Below, piece after piece: positions 1-7,177 of a DNA stretch of 64,000 bases. The position numbers were made by a program, and so were the translations under genes. The stretch covers positions 1 to 64,000 of the forward strand of contig NZ_JBLWFK010000005.1 of assembly GCF_048323675.1 (NCBI RefSeq), written 5' to 3'. How positions within the stretch are numbered: the first letter of the stretch is position 1; the number at the start of each line of letters is the position of its first letter. Under the pieces are notes generated by a model that saw nothing but the letters and a program-made list of their open reading frames with translations, did no database searches and had not been told where the DNA came from. This DNA comes from Mangrovimicrobium sp048323675 (GTDB lineage: Bacteria; Pseudomonadota; Gammaproteobacteria; Pseudomonadales; Halieaceae).

Positions 1-89
1 GAGCGGCGATACAGGTCCCGGTACTGGTCCGCGTTGATATGGGCGTCGCTGAAGTTCGCGGGGACCGGGTGGACGGGAAACTCGTGCAT
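1..89 (-). CDS. acsA: Acetyl-CoA synthetase, N-terminal fragment
   Basis: Only the first 29 codons or so are inside the window; the gene runs off the left edge. The start is read as ATG at 89, giving MHEFPVHPVPANFSDAH, followed by a segment reading INADQYRDLYRRS. The 'AHI(N/D)A-x-QY-x-x-LY-x-x-S' pattern is typical of the extreme N-terminus of AMP-forming acetyl-CoA synthetase, which activates acetate to acetyl-CoA in the cytosol. A second ATG at 94 is in another frame. The catalytic domains are not visible, so another member of the Acs/propionyl-CoA synthetase group is possible. Confidence 0.55.
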   Translation of the reverse strand, partial: MHEFPVHPVPANFSDAHINADQYRDLYRR

Positions 90-223
90 GGCATCAATCC
101 GTTGTTATGTGTATCGGGTTGATCATCATACGCGTTGTGGGGGTCAGTAAAACCCGACCAAGGTCGAATAGCCTTTCCCCCACGCCGCCGCCACGGCAAT
201 GGCGGCAGCTACTGTCACAGTCT

Positions 224-2383
224 TCAGAAGCTGTACTGCAGGCCCAGCTTGAAGGTCCTGCCCTCGCCCGGCAGGGCGGCGAACTGGTCGTTGCGCTCCC
301 CGGCGAGCCAGCCGGAGAGGTAGACGCCGCCCAGGGGGAGTTCGTATTCCTCGTCCAGCAGGTTGTCGATGGCGGCGCTCACGGTCACGTCCCGCCAGCG
401 GTACTCGGTGCTCGCGTTCACCAGCCCATAACCGCCGGTTGCGTTTTCCAGGCGCAGTTCATCCACCCTGTCCTTGCGATCCACCCATTCGTATTCCACG
501 CGATTGCGCCAGCCGCTGGCCTGGTGTTCCAGCGCCAGCACAGCGTTGAGCGGCATGATGTGGTAGAGGTTGCCGCCGTCATCGCTGCGCTCGCCGCGGG
601 TGTAAGCCAGGCGCGCGTCCAGTTGCAGGCCCTGCCGCTCGTCGCTCCATAGCTGGCGGCGCCCGTGCAACTCCGCCCCGTAGAGTTCGGCGTCGAGGTT
701 GGTGAACTGCAGCAGCGGGCGGGTGACCTGCATCGCGTTGCGCGGATTGAAGCTGCCGACCTGGCGCGCGTCGATGAAGTCGTCCACGTAGGTGTAGTAA
801 GGCGTCAGAGACAGCAGGTTGTTGTCGTCCTCGGCCCACTGCCAGGTCGCGCTCAGGGTGTGGGCGATCTCGGGGTCGAGGTCGATGTCGCCGACGTAGC
901 CATTGCCGTCGCCGTACCAGCCGATCATGGTCATCGCCATGGTGCCGCGGCCCCAGCTGTAGCGCTCATACAGGTTGGGCGAGCGGGTCTTGCGGGCGTA
1001 ACCGAAGTCCAGGGTCTGGCTGCCGGTAAGGGCGTAGCGCCCCACCAGGGTCAGGTCGATGTTATCGTCTTCCCGACGGTGGTCGCGGGCGTTGAACGCG
1101 CTGGCCGCCGCGGCGTCGGGATTGGCCATCGGCATCGCCATGCCCATGGTCATGCCGCCGCCCAAGGTCATACTGTTGTAGGGCTGCACATCGCCGGTGT
1201 CCGAGACCACCCGCTCATAGCGCACGCCGGCCTGGCTCGACCAGCGCGGGCTCCAGGCATTCTCGACCTCCGCGTACACAGCATATCGAGTGCGCTCGCC
1301 GTCGTTGATGTTGCTGTAGTTGTCCGGCCCCATCATCATCGACCCGGGCACCGCGGGCCACCAGTCGTCGAGAGTGAAGCGGTGGTATTCATTGCCCAGG
1401 CGCAGGATATCGCCGTCGCGCAGCGGAATGATCGCCGCAATCTTGTAGCCGATGTCCTGGCCCTCGGTGTTCATCGGCATGGTGCCGGGCTTTTCATCGC
1501 TGAAGAAGCCCATCTCGTGCTCGACATCCTGCCAGGTAAGGCGCGTGTCGAGCTGGCCCCAGGCGAACTCGCGCAGGTAATTCAGGTTCAGGCCGAAGCT
1601 GGTGTTGTCCACCATGTCCATGTACTGGTTGGGGAAGCCCTGATAGGGCACCTTCTGGTAATTGAGCTTCAGCGTCGCCGACTGCTGTTCGCCGCGCAGG
1701 CCGAGGGTCAGGTTGTGGCTCTGGCTGCGGTAAAGGGTATCAAGCACCTTGTCGCCATTGCCGTCCTCGTAGCTGTCCGCCTCGTCATAGCTGCCGCTGT
1801 AGCCCAGGCTGGCGAAGTGGTTGGCGACACCGGCGTTCAGCGCCACGCCCTGCTGGTTGGCGTTACTCTGGTAGAAATAACCCGCCGAGCCTTCCAGCAA
1901 CAGTTCGCCTGCTGCTTCTGCGTAGCGCGGCTGCTGTGACAGCACAGCAATGGTCCCGGCAATGCTGTCCCCGCCGGCACTCACCGGCGTCAGCCCGGCG
2001 ATCACCTCCACCGACTCGATGCGGCTGGCGTCGATGTAGGACAGGGGCGGGTTCATGTGGTTGGCGCAGGAAGAGGTCACCTCGGCGCCATCGATGGACA
2101 CCTTGATCCGGTCGTCATTCAGGCCGCGCAGCACCGGCAGGGCCGAAATACCTCCCGCACTGGAAAAATTCACCCCCTCGCGGGAGAGCATGTCGTCCGC
2201 ACTCCCGGTACCCGAGAGCCCGGTCTCGGACTGGCCGGTTACCAGCAGCTGTTCGACCGGGCCGGGTGCATTCTGCTCCTGCGCCATGCCGCCGGCGGAG
2301 GCCAAAAGTATCAGGGGAAGGCTCGCAAGCTTCTGTTTTGACAGAACTTTTCGCACATTCATCAGGGAAATCACCTTAAACAT
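224..2383 (-). CDS. TonB-dependent outer-membrane receptor, copper (OprC/NosA) type
   Basis: A 719-residue protein with an N-terminal signal sequence (hydrophobic run near residues 19-32), a plug domain at about 40-160 and a beta-barrel ending in the aromatic terminus LGLQYSF. The plug contains DGAEVTSSCANHMNPP (Cys106, His109, Met110), close to the C-x-N-H-M-x-P-P segment of OprC/NosA copper receptors. Extracellular-loop regions are rich in Met (GGGMTMGMAMPM, GSMMMG, TMAMTM), as expected for Cu(I) binding. It should import copper, or a copper complex, with TonB energy. ATG at 2383 is used; Met8 is an alternative start that shortens the charged N-region. The gene stands alone, with no regulator or copper chaperone beside it. 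Substrate is inferred from motif and composition. Confidence 0.85.
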   Translation of the reverse strand: MFKVISLMNVRKVLSKQKLASLPLILLASAGGMAQEQNAPGPVEQLLVTGQSETGLSGTGSADDMLSREGVNFSSAGGISALPVLRGLNDDRIKVSIDGAEVTSSCANHMNPPLSYIDASRIESVEVIAGLTPVSAGGDSIAGTIAVLSQQPRYAEAAGELLLEGSAGYFYQSNANQQGVALNAGVANHFASLGYSGSYDEADSYEDGNGDKVLDTLYRSQSHNLTLGLRGEQQSATLKLNYQKVPYQGFPNQYMDMVDNTSFGLNLNYLREFAWGQLDTRLTWQDVEHEMGFFSDEKPGTMPMNTEGQDIGYKIAAIIPLRDGDILRLGNEYHRFTLDDWWPAVPGSMMMGPDNYSNINDGERTRYAVYAEVENAWSPRWSSQAGVRYERVVSDTGDVQPYNSMTLGGGMTMGMAMPMANPDAAAASAFNARDHRREDDNIDLTLVGRYALTGSQTLDFGYARKTRSPNLYERYSWGRGTMAMTMIGWYGDGNGYVGDIDLDPEIAHTLSATWQWAEDDNNLLSLTPYYTYVDDFIDARQVGSFNPRNAMQVTRPLLQFTNLDAELYGAELHGRRQLWSDERQGLQLDARLAYTRGERSDDGGNLYHIMPLNAVLALEHQASGWRNRVEYEWVDRKDRVDELRLENATGGYGLVNASTEYRWRDVTVSAAIDNLLDEEYELPLGGVYLSGWLAGERNDQFAALPGEGRTFKLGLQYSF

Positions 2384-2434
2384 TAACCACTAATCAGCGA
2401 GTAAGGGCGCAGATTGAATCTTGTGCCATGGGTA

Positions 2435-2553
2435 GAGTGTGAGACGGAACCTGCCTGATGGAACCGTGTGGCGACATGGATGTCGCCACCCGAGCCTGCA
2501 CATGGATGTGCGTTTTTTGGCGTGTTCCATCAGGCAGGTTCCGTTTCACGCTC
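2435..2553. repeat. Nested palindromic element, copy 1
   Basis: A roughly 119 bp fold-back element between the TonB receptor and the BoxA-like gene. The outer arms (2435-2464 and 2524-2553) are complementary over about 27 of 30 positions. Inside are two perfect small hairpins, GGCGACATGGATGTCGCC and GCACATGGATGTGC, and a T-rich run (A-rich on the other strand). The ends are GAGTGTGA on the left and TCACGCTC on the right. The same plan recurs at 10433, 17808, 35901 and 36142. This copy lies in the same orientation as the 36142 copy. It could be a MITE/REP-like DNA element or a structured RNA; no open frame of its own is convincing. Confidence 0.85.
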
Positions 2554-2689
2554 GGCGGTATTACCCGCGAGCTGTGGATTCAAGCAGAGACCATTACGCC
2601 GGAATCACTGGGAGGCGTGATTATAGGGATCGGGCGTCACCCGCGAATGAGGCAAATTGTCGCAGTGCGACAGGCACTGGCGAATCGCC

Positions 2690-2716
2690 GGATTCCTGAT
2701 CCAGATCAAGGAATCC
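2690..2716. promoter_or_regulatory. Palindrome with FNR/Anr-like core upstream of the BoxA-like gene
   Basis: GGATTCC-TGATC and GATCA-A-GGAATCC form an almost perfect inverted repeat. Its core CTGATCCAGATCAA differs from the FNR/Anr consensus TTGAT-N4-ATCAA at one position. It lies 104 bases before the ATG at 2821. Oxygen-responsive control would suit a gene for an oxygenase reductase, but an unrelated repressor site is equally possible. Confidence 0.4.
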
Positions 2717-2820
2717 GGCCGGCTGGCGTTCTAGTCTGGGGGTCAAGCTGAGCAATTCCGTCCGCACACAAGCTGCTCCGGGAACTTCAGCCACCCGAAC
2801 GATGAACAGGAGTTCGCACG

Positions 2821-4038
2821 ATGACTGCTGATAACAACAATCTCCGGGCCGCCAACCCGGGTAACTATGTCAAACAACACCTGATCGACCCACTCTCCTG
2901 CGCCCGCTGCGGTTCCTGCGAGTACGCCTGCCCCGAGGAGGCCATCAGCATGGCGCCGAACGGACAGAATTACGTCGTCGACCCCGAGCGCTGCAGCGGC
3001 GGCCACGAGTGCCTGTACGCCTGCAGCACCGAGGCCATCAACGCCTGGCGCATGGTACCGGAGGGGCAGATGTATTCCCTGGAGGAGCAGTACGCCTGGG
3101 AGGAACTGCCCGCGGAGGTAGAGCTGGACGGCCACGCGATACCCCACCCCGATGCGGCGGAGGAAATGCTGCCGAGCAATCCGCCGCCCGCCTCCGCCAG
3201 TGTGGCAATTACCTTCCTGCATACGCAGAAGAATCCCCTCACCGCGCGGATCAAGCACAATAGTCGTGTGACTGTGGGCGAGTCCGAGGTACACCATATC
3301 GTGCTGGACGTTGGCGACGGCGATTTTCCCTGGCTGGAAGGCCAGAACATCGGCGTCCTGCCCCCGGGCAATGATCCCCAGGGCCATCCGCACCACATGC
3401 GCGCCTACTCCATCGCCAGTGACCGGGACGGTGAAACCCGCGCCTCGCGGGAGCTGGCCCTGACGGTCAAACGGGTGGTCGACGAGTGGGAGGGCCAACC
3501 CTACCACGGTGTCGCCTCCAACTTCCTCTGCGATCTGGAGCCTGGTGACGAGGTGCGCTGCATCGGCCCTATGGGCGAGAAATTCCTCATGCCCCAGGAT
3601 CCCGAGGCGCGCCTCCTGATGATCTGCACCGGTACCGGCATCGCCCCGATGCGCGGTTTTATCCAGCGCCAGCAGCGTATCAACCCGGCACCCCATCACC
3701 CCCTGCAGCTGGTCTATGGCGGGCGTACCCGGGATGAAATGGCCTATCTCGACGAACTGGAAGCGCTGCCGGCCTCGCTGGTGGAAACCCGACTTGCGCT
3801 GTCCCGCGAAGCCGCGGAGCCGAAGCGCTATGTGCAGGACCTGCTGCGGGAGCGGGCGGCGGAACTGGCGGACTTCCTCGCCGCCGAGAAGAGCTACATC
3901 TTCATCTGCGGACTGGTCGCCATGGAACAGGCGGTGCTGGACGCGCTGGCCCACGCTGCCAGCCTGCGCGGACTGGATACCGACGACTTCTACCACCGCC
4001 TGCTACTGGAAGGCCGGCTGCAGGTCGAGACCTATTGA
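2821..4038 (+). CDS. BoxA-like ferredoxin/FNR-type reductase (benzoyl-CoA epoxidase reductase family)
   Basis: A 405-residue cytosolic protein. The N-terminal ferredoxin region (about 20-80) has one complete motif, C27-x2-C30-x2-C33-x3-C37-P. The second motif is C58-x5-C64-x3-C68, where the usual central Cys is Gly61 and the usual Pro after the last Cys is Ser69. A ferredoxin-NADP reductase-like FAD/NAD(P)H module follows from about residue 145 (YSIAS and GTGIAPMRGF motifs). Length and order match BoxA, which passes electrons from NADPH to the BoxB epoxidase in aerobic benzoyl-CoA breakdown. No boxB, boxC or benzoate-CoA ligase is in the window, so the real partner is unknown. ATG at 2821 follows a good AGGAG. 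The symbol is withheld because of the missing partner and altered cluster. Confidence 0.75.
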   Translation: MTADNNNLRAANPGNYVKQHLIDPLSCARCGSCEYACPEEAISMAPNGQNYVVDPERCSGGHECLYACSTEAINAWRMVPEGQMYSLEEQYAWEELPAEVELDGHAIPHPDAAEEMLPSNPPPASASVAITFLHTQKNPLTARIKHNSRVTVGESEVHHIVLDVGDGDFPWLEGQNIGVLPPGNDPQGHPHHMRAYSIASDRDGETRASRELALTVKRVVDEWEGQPYHGVASNFLCDLEPGDEVRCIGPMGEKFLMPQDPEARLLMICTGTGIAPMRGFIQRQQRINPAPHHPLQLVYGGRTRDEMAYLDELEALPASLVETRLALSREAAEPKRYVQDLLRERAAELADFLAAEKSYIFICGLVAMEQAVLDALAHAASLRGLDTDDFYHRLLLEGRLQVETY

Positions 4039-4091
4039 ACCACGGCCAGCGCCTTCTCGTGGGCATACACCGCTACGGCCATCCCTGGACA

Positions 4092-4126
4092 TAAAAAAGC
4101 CGGCGCCGCGTAACGCGGGGCCGGCT
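4092..4126 (-). terminator. Rho-independent terminator of the pnt operon
   Basis: On the minus strand, AGCCGGC and GCCGGCT arms with an inner CGCG stem are followed by a run of T. It lies just after the pntB stop codon, in the convergent gap with the BoxA-like gene. Confidence 0.85.
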
Positions 4127-4143
4127 GATTGTTTCACCGCGGG

Positions 4144-5499
4144 TCAGCTGCCGAATTCGCGCACCAGCCCGGAGATCGACTCCTTGGCGTCGCCGAACAG
4201 CATCCGCGTGTTGTCCTTGTAGAACAGCGGGTTCTCGATGCCGGCGAAGCCGGAGGCCATGGAGCGCTTGAGCACGAACACGGTGCGCGCCTTGTCCACG
4301 TTGATCACCGGCATGCCGTAGATCGGGCTGCCCTCGTTCTCGCGGGCCGCCGGGTTGACCACGTCGTTGGCGCCGATGACGATGCACACGTCGATGGTTT
4401 CCATGCGCGGGTTGATGTCGTCCATCTCCAGCAGCTGGTCGTAGGGCACGTCGGCCTCGGCGAGCAGCACGTTCATGTGACCGGGCATGCGGCCGGCGAC
4501 CGGGTGGATGCCAAAGAAGACTTCCGCACCGTTTTTCTCCAGTTCTTCCATCAGCTCCTTGACCACGTGCTGGGCCTGGGCGACGGCCATGCCGTAACCG
4601 GGCACGATGGCCACGCTGCTGGCCGCTTCCAGTACGTAGAAGGCGTCCTCGGCGGAGATCGGCTTGATCTCGCCTTCCACCGCGGTGGTTTCCACCTTGC
4701 CGGAACCGAAGCCGGAGAACAGCACGTTGGACAGCGAGCGGTTCATCGCCTTGCACATGATCTGGGTCAGGATGATACCCGAGGCCCCCACCAGCGAACC
4801 GGCGACGATCAGGATGTTGTTGTTCACCGCGAAACCGGCGGCACAGGCGGCGAGGCCCGAGTAGGAGTTCAGCAGGGAGATCACCACCGGCATGTCGGCG
4901 CCGCCGATAGGGATGACCGCCATGATGCCGAACCACAGGGACAGGGCGACGACGATGTAGAGCCACAGGTGGTTGTCCGGCTGCAGGCAGAACATCACCG
5001 CGCTGGCAAGGATGCCGAGCACGATCAGGCTGTTGACGACCTGCTGGCCGGGGAACTGCACCGCGCCGCTGCCGATGGTCTCGGACAGCTTGCCCCAGGC
5101 GATCAGCGAGCCGGTGAAGGTGATGCCGCCGATCAGGATCGACAGGACGATGGTCACCAGGGTGAAGGTGCCCGCGGTCGGCGCAATCGCCGCCCAGCCC
5201 ACCAGCAGGGAGGCCAGGCCGCCGAAGCCGTTGAACAGCGCCACCATCTCCGGCATGGAGGTCATCTGCACCATGCGCGCGGCGGCGGCGCCGATGGCAC
5301 CACCGACGATGATGCCGATCACGATCCACTGGTATTCGACGATGCCCTGGTCGAGCAGGGCGGCGACGACCGCCACCAGCATACCGACGGCGGAGATCAT
5401 GTTGCCGCGACGGGCGGTCGCCGGCGAGCCGAGTTTCTTCAGGCCGAGGATGAACAGCGCGGCCGATACCACATAGGCGAATTGAATCAGGTTATCCAT
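4144..5499 (-). CDS. pntB: NAD(P) transhydrogenase subunit beta
   Basis: A 451-residue inner-membrane protein. About eight or nine hydrophobic helices fill residues 1-260, and a cytosolic NADP(H)-binding domain III follows with the GYGMAVAQAQ nucleotide loop and the GANDVVNP segment. With the two alpha subunits upstream it couples inward proton flow to hydride transfer from NADH to NADP+, supplying NADPH. Length is normal for PntB. It is the last gene of pntAA-pntAB-pntB, starting only 6 bases after pntAB and followed by a strong terminator. ATG at 5499 gives the usual N-terminus MDNLIQFAYVVS. Confidence 0.97.
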   Translation of the reverse strand: MDNLIQFAYVVSAALFILGLKKLGSPATARRGNMISAVGMLVAVVAALLDQGIVEYQWIVIGIIVGGAIGAAAARMVQMTSMPEMVALFNGFGGLASLLVGWAAIAPTAGTFTLVTIVLSILIGGITFTGSLIAWGKLSETIGSGAVQFPGQQVVNSLIVLGILASAVMFCLQPDNHLWLYIVVALSLWFGIMAVIPIGGADMPVVISLLNSYSGLAACAAGFAVNNNILIVAGSLVGASGIILTQIMCKAMNRSLSNVLFSGFGSGKVETTAVEGEIKPISAEDAFYVLEAASSVAIVPGYGMAVAQAQHVVKELMEELEKNGAEVFFGIHPVAGRMPGHMNVLLAEADVPYDQLLEMDDINPRMETIDVCIVIGANDVVNPAARENEGSPIYGMPVINVDKARTVFVLKRSMASGFAGIENPLFYKDNTRMLFGDAKESISGLVREFGS

Positions 5500-5505
5500 T
5501 GCGGC

Positions 5506-5790
5506 TTAGCTCCCCTTCTTCTTGAACATGGCGAGCATGCGGTCGGTCACCAGGTAGCCACCGACCACGTTGATGGTGGCCAGGGCCACGGCGCCGGCAC
5601 CCAGCCACTGGGCCAGGTCGGTGTGGGCCGTGCCGCCGGCCAGGCTGACCGCGCCGACCAGGGTGATACCGGAAATCGCGTTGGCACCGGACATCAACGG
5701 CGTGTGCAGCGTCGCCGGTACCTTGTTGATCAGTTCGAAGCCCAGGAAGATGGACAACATGAGAATGAACGTCAGGAATGCAGCTACCAT
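5506..5790 (-). CDS. pntAB: NAD(P) transhydrogenase subunit alpha, membrane part (alpha-2)
   Basis: A 94-residue membrane protein with three hydrophobic helices (MVAAFLTFILMLSIFLGF; HTPLMSGANAISGITLVGA; GAGAVALATINVVGGYLV). It corresponds to the membrane domain that is fused to PntA in E. coli but separate in Rhodospirillum-type three-subunit enzymes. The reading frame extends further upstream, but the start at 5790 is chosen because it begins the conserved MVAAF segment and sits 2 bases after the pntAA stop, suggesting translational coupling. It forms the proton channel with PntB. Confidence 0.93.
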   Translation of the reverse strand: MVAAFLTFILMLSIFLGFELINKVPATLHTPLMSGANAISGITLVGAVSLAGGTAHTDLAQWLGAGAVALATINVVGGYLVTDRMLAMFKKKGS

Positions 5791-5792
5791 GG

Positions 5793-6935
5793 TTACGCCC
5801 CTCCTTCCACGATGTTCTTGATGGTTTCGTTGGTGATCGCACCGTCGTGGGTGATGATGCAACCGGGCTGGATGTCGTGGTCGAAGTTGATCACGAACTT
5901 GTTCTGTTCCTTGTCCCAGCAGTCTTCCACCAGGTTGAACAGGTTGGCGGAGTACATCTGGCTGGCGTCGCGGGCCACTTCGCCTGCGAGGTTGCCCTTG
6001 CCGATCACGGTCACGCCGCCGATGGTCACGGTTTCGTTGGGCACGGAGCCCTCGACGTTGCCGCCGGTCTCCGCCGCCATATCGACGATCACCGATCCGG
6101 GCTGCATGCCCTCGACCATATCTTTGGTGACCAGCACCGGCGGCTTGCGGCCGAAGACCTGGGCGGTGGTGATCACCACGTCGGACTTGGCGATCAGCTC
6201 TTTCTGCGCCTGGCGCTGCTTTTCCACCTGTTCGGGAGTCAGTTCCTGGGCGTAACCGCCGGCGGTTTCGCCGGTCTCACCGAGGTCGATCTCGAGGAAC
6301 TTGGCGCCCAGCGAGCGCACTTGCTCGGCAGTGACCGGGCGGGTATCGAAAGCGGTGACCTTGGCACCGAGGCGCTTGGCGGTGGCAATGGCCTGCAGGC
6401 CGGCCACGCCGGCGCCGATGACGAAAACGTTGGCGGGCTTCAGGGTGCCCGCCGGGGTCATCATCATCGGGAAAATCCGCGGCAGCGCAGCGGCCGCCTC
6501 GATCACGGCGACATAGCCGGCGAGGTTGGCCTGGGAGCTCAGGGCGTCCATCTTCTGGCTGCGGGTGGTGCGGGGAATCATCTCCATGCTGATGCTGGTG
6601 ATACCCGCATCCTTGAAGGCGTTGACCAGACCGTGCTCGTTGAAGGGGTCGAGGTAGCTGACGTGGATACAGCCGCGCTTCATCTGGCCGATTTCTTCCA
6701 GTGTGGGCTTGCGCAGGCGCAGCAGCATATCGGCGTTGGAAATCAGTCCGTTACGGTCGCTGGAAACGCTTGCACCGGCCTCGGTATATTCCTCATCGGA
6801 ATAACCAGCACCTGAACCCATCCCGGATTCAACAATCAGTTCAGCTCCCAAGCGAACCAGTTTCTTGGCTACTTCGGGCGTAACAGGCACCCGGCATTCG
6901 CCTGGATGGGTCTCCCTGGGTATGGCAATTCGCAT
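5793..6935 (-). CDS. pntAA: NAD(P) transhydrogenase subunit alpha, NAD-binding part (alpha-1)
   Basis: A 380-residue soluble protein starting MRIAIPRETHPGECR, typical of alanine dehydrogenase/PntA domain I. The Rossmann loop VIGAGVAGLQAIATAKRLGA and the mobile-loop region around residues 220-240 bind NAD(H), the hydride donor. ATG at 6935 is preferred over an in-frame start further upstream because GGGGAG lies about 9 bases before it and the family N-terminus fits. It is the first gene of the operon; the split from pntAB makes this a three-polypeptide transhydrogenase. Confidence 0.95.
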   Translation of the reverse strand: MRIAIPRETHPGECRVPVTPEVAKKLVRLGAELIVESGMGSGAGYSDEEYTEAGASVSSDRNGLISNADMLLRLRKPTLEEIGQMKRGCIHVSYLDPFNEHGLVNAFKDAGITSISMEMIPRTTRSQKMDALSSQANLAGYVAVIEAAAALPRIFPMMMTPAGTLKPANVFVIGAGVAGLQAIATAKRLGAKVTAFDTRPVTAEQVRSLGAKFLEIDLGETGETAGGYAQELTPEQVEKQRQAQKELIAKSDVVITTAQVFGRKPPVLVTKDMVEGMQPGSVIVDMAAETGGNVEGSVPNETVTIGGVTVIGKGNLAGEVARDASQMYSANLFNLVEDCWDKEQNKFVINFDHDIQPGCIITHDGAITNETIKNIVEGGA

Positions 6936-7177
6936 TGCAGTCAACTCTCCCCGTTGGATTAATCTGGTGCGCACCGTGCACGACAACCCGTTCCCGGGAG
7001 CTGCCAGCGGTGGCGCTTGTAATCGCTTTTATTTACCCGGATTCGGGCAGCGCGCTACTCTAGCACAGCCCAACTCAAGCACAAACGATGCCGGATATTC
7101 AGATTATGGATGCCCGACAGGGGCGCAACTGTACCCCAAGGGGCGGATCATGTCTATAAAAAACATTCGTGATGGTT

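Noticed and set aside
4129..6255. A 708-codon open frame antisense to the pnt genes
   Set aside because: It is His/Asp/Gly-rich shadow sequence; three well-conserved transhydrogenase genes occupy the other strand.
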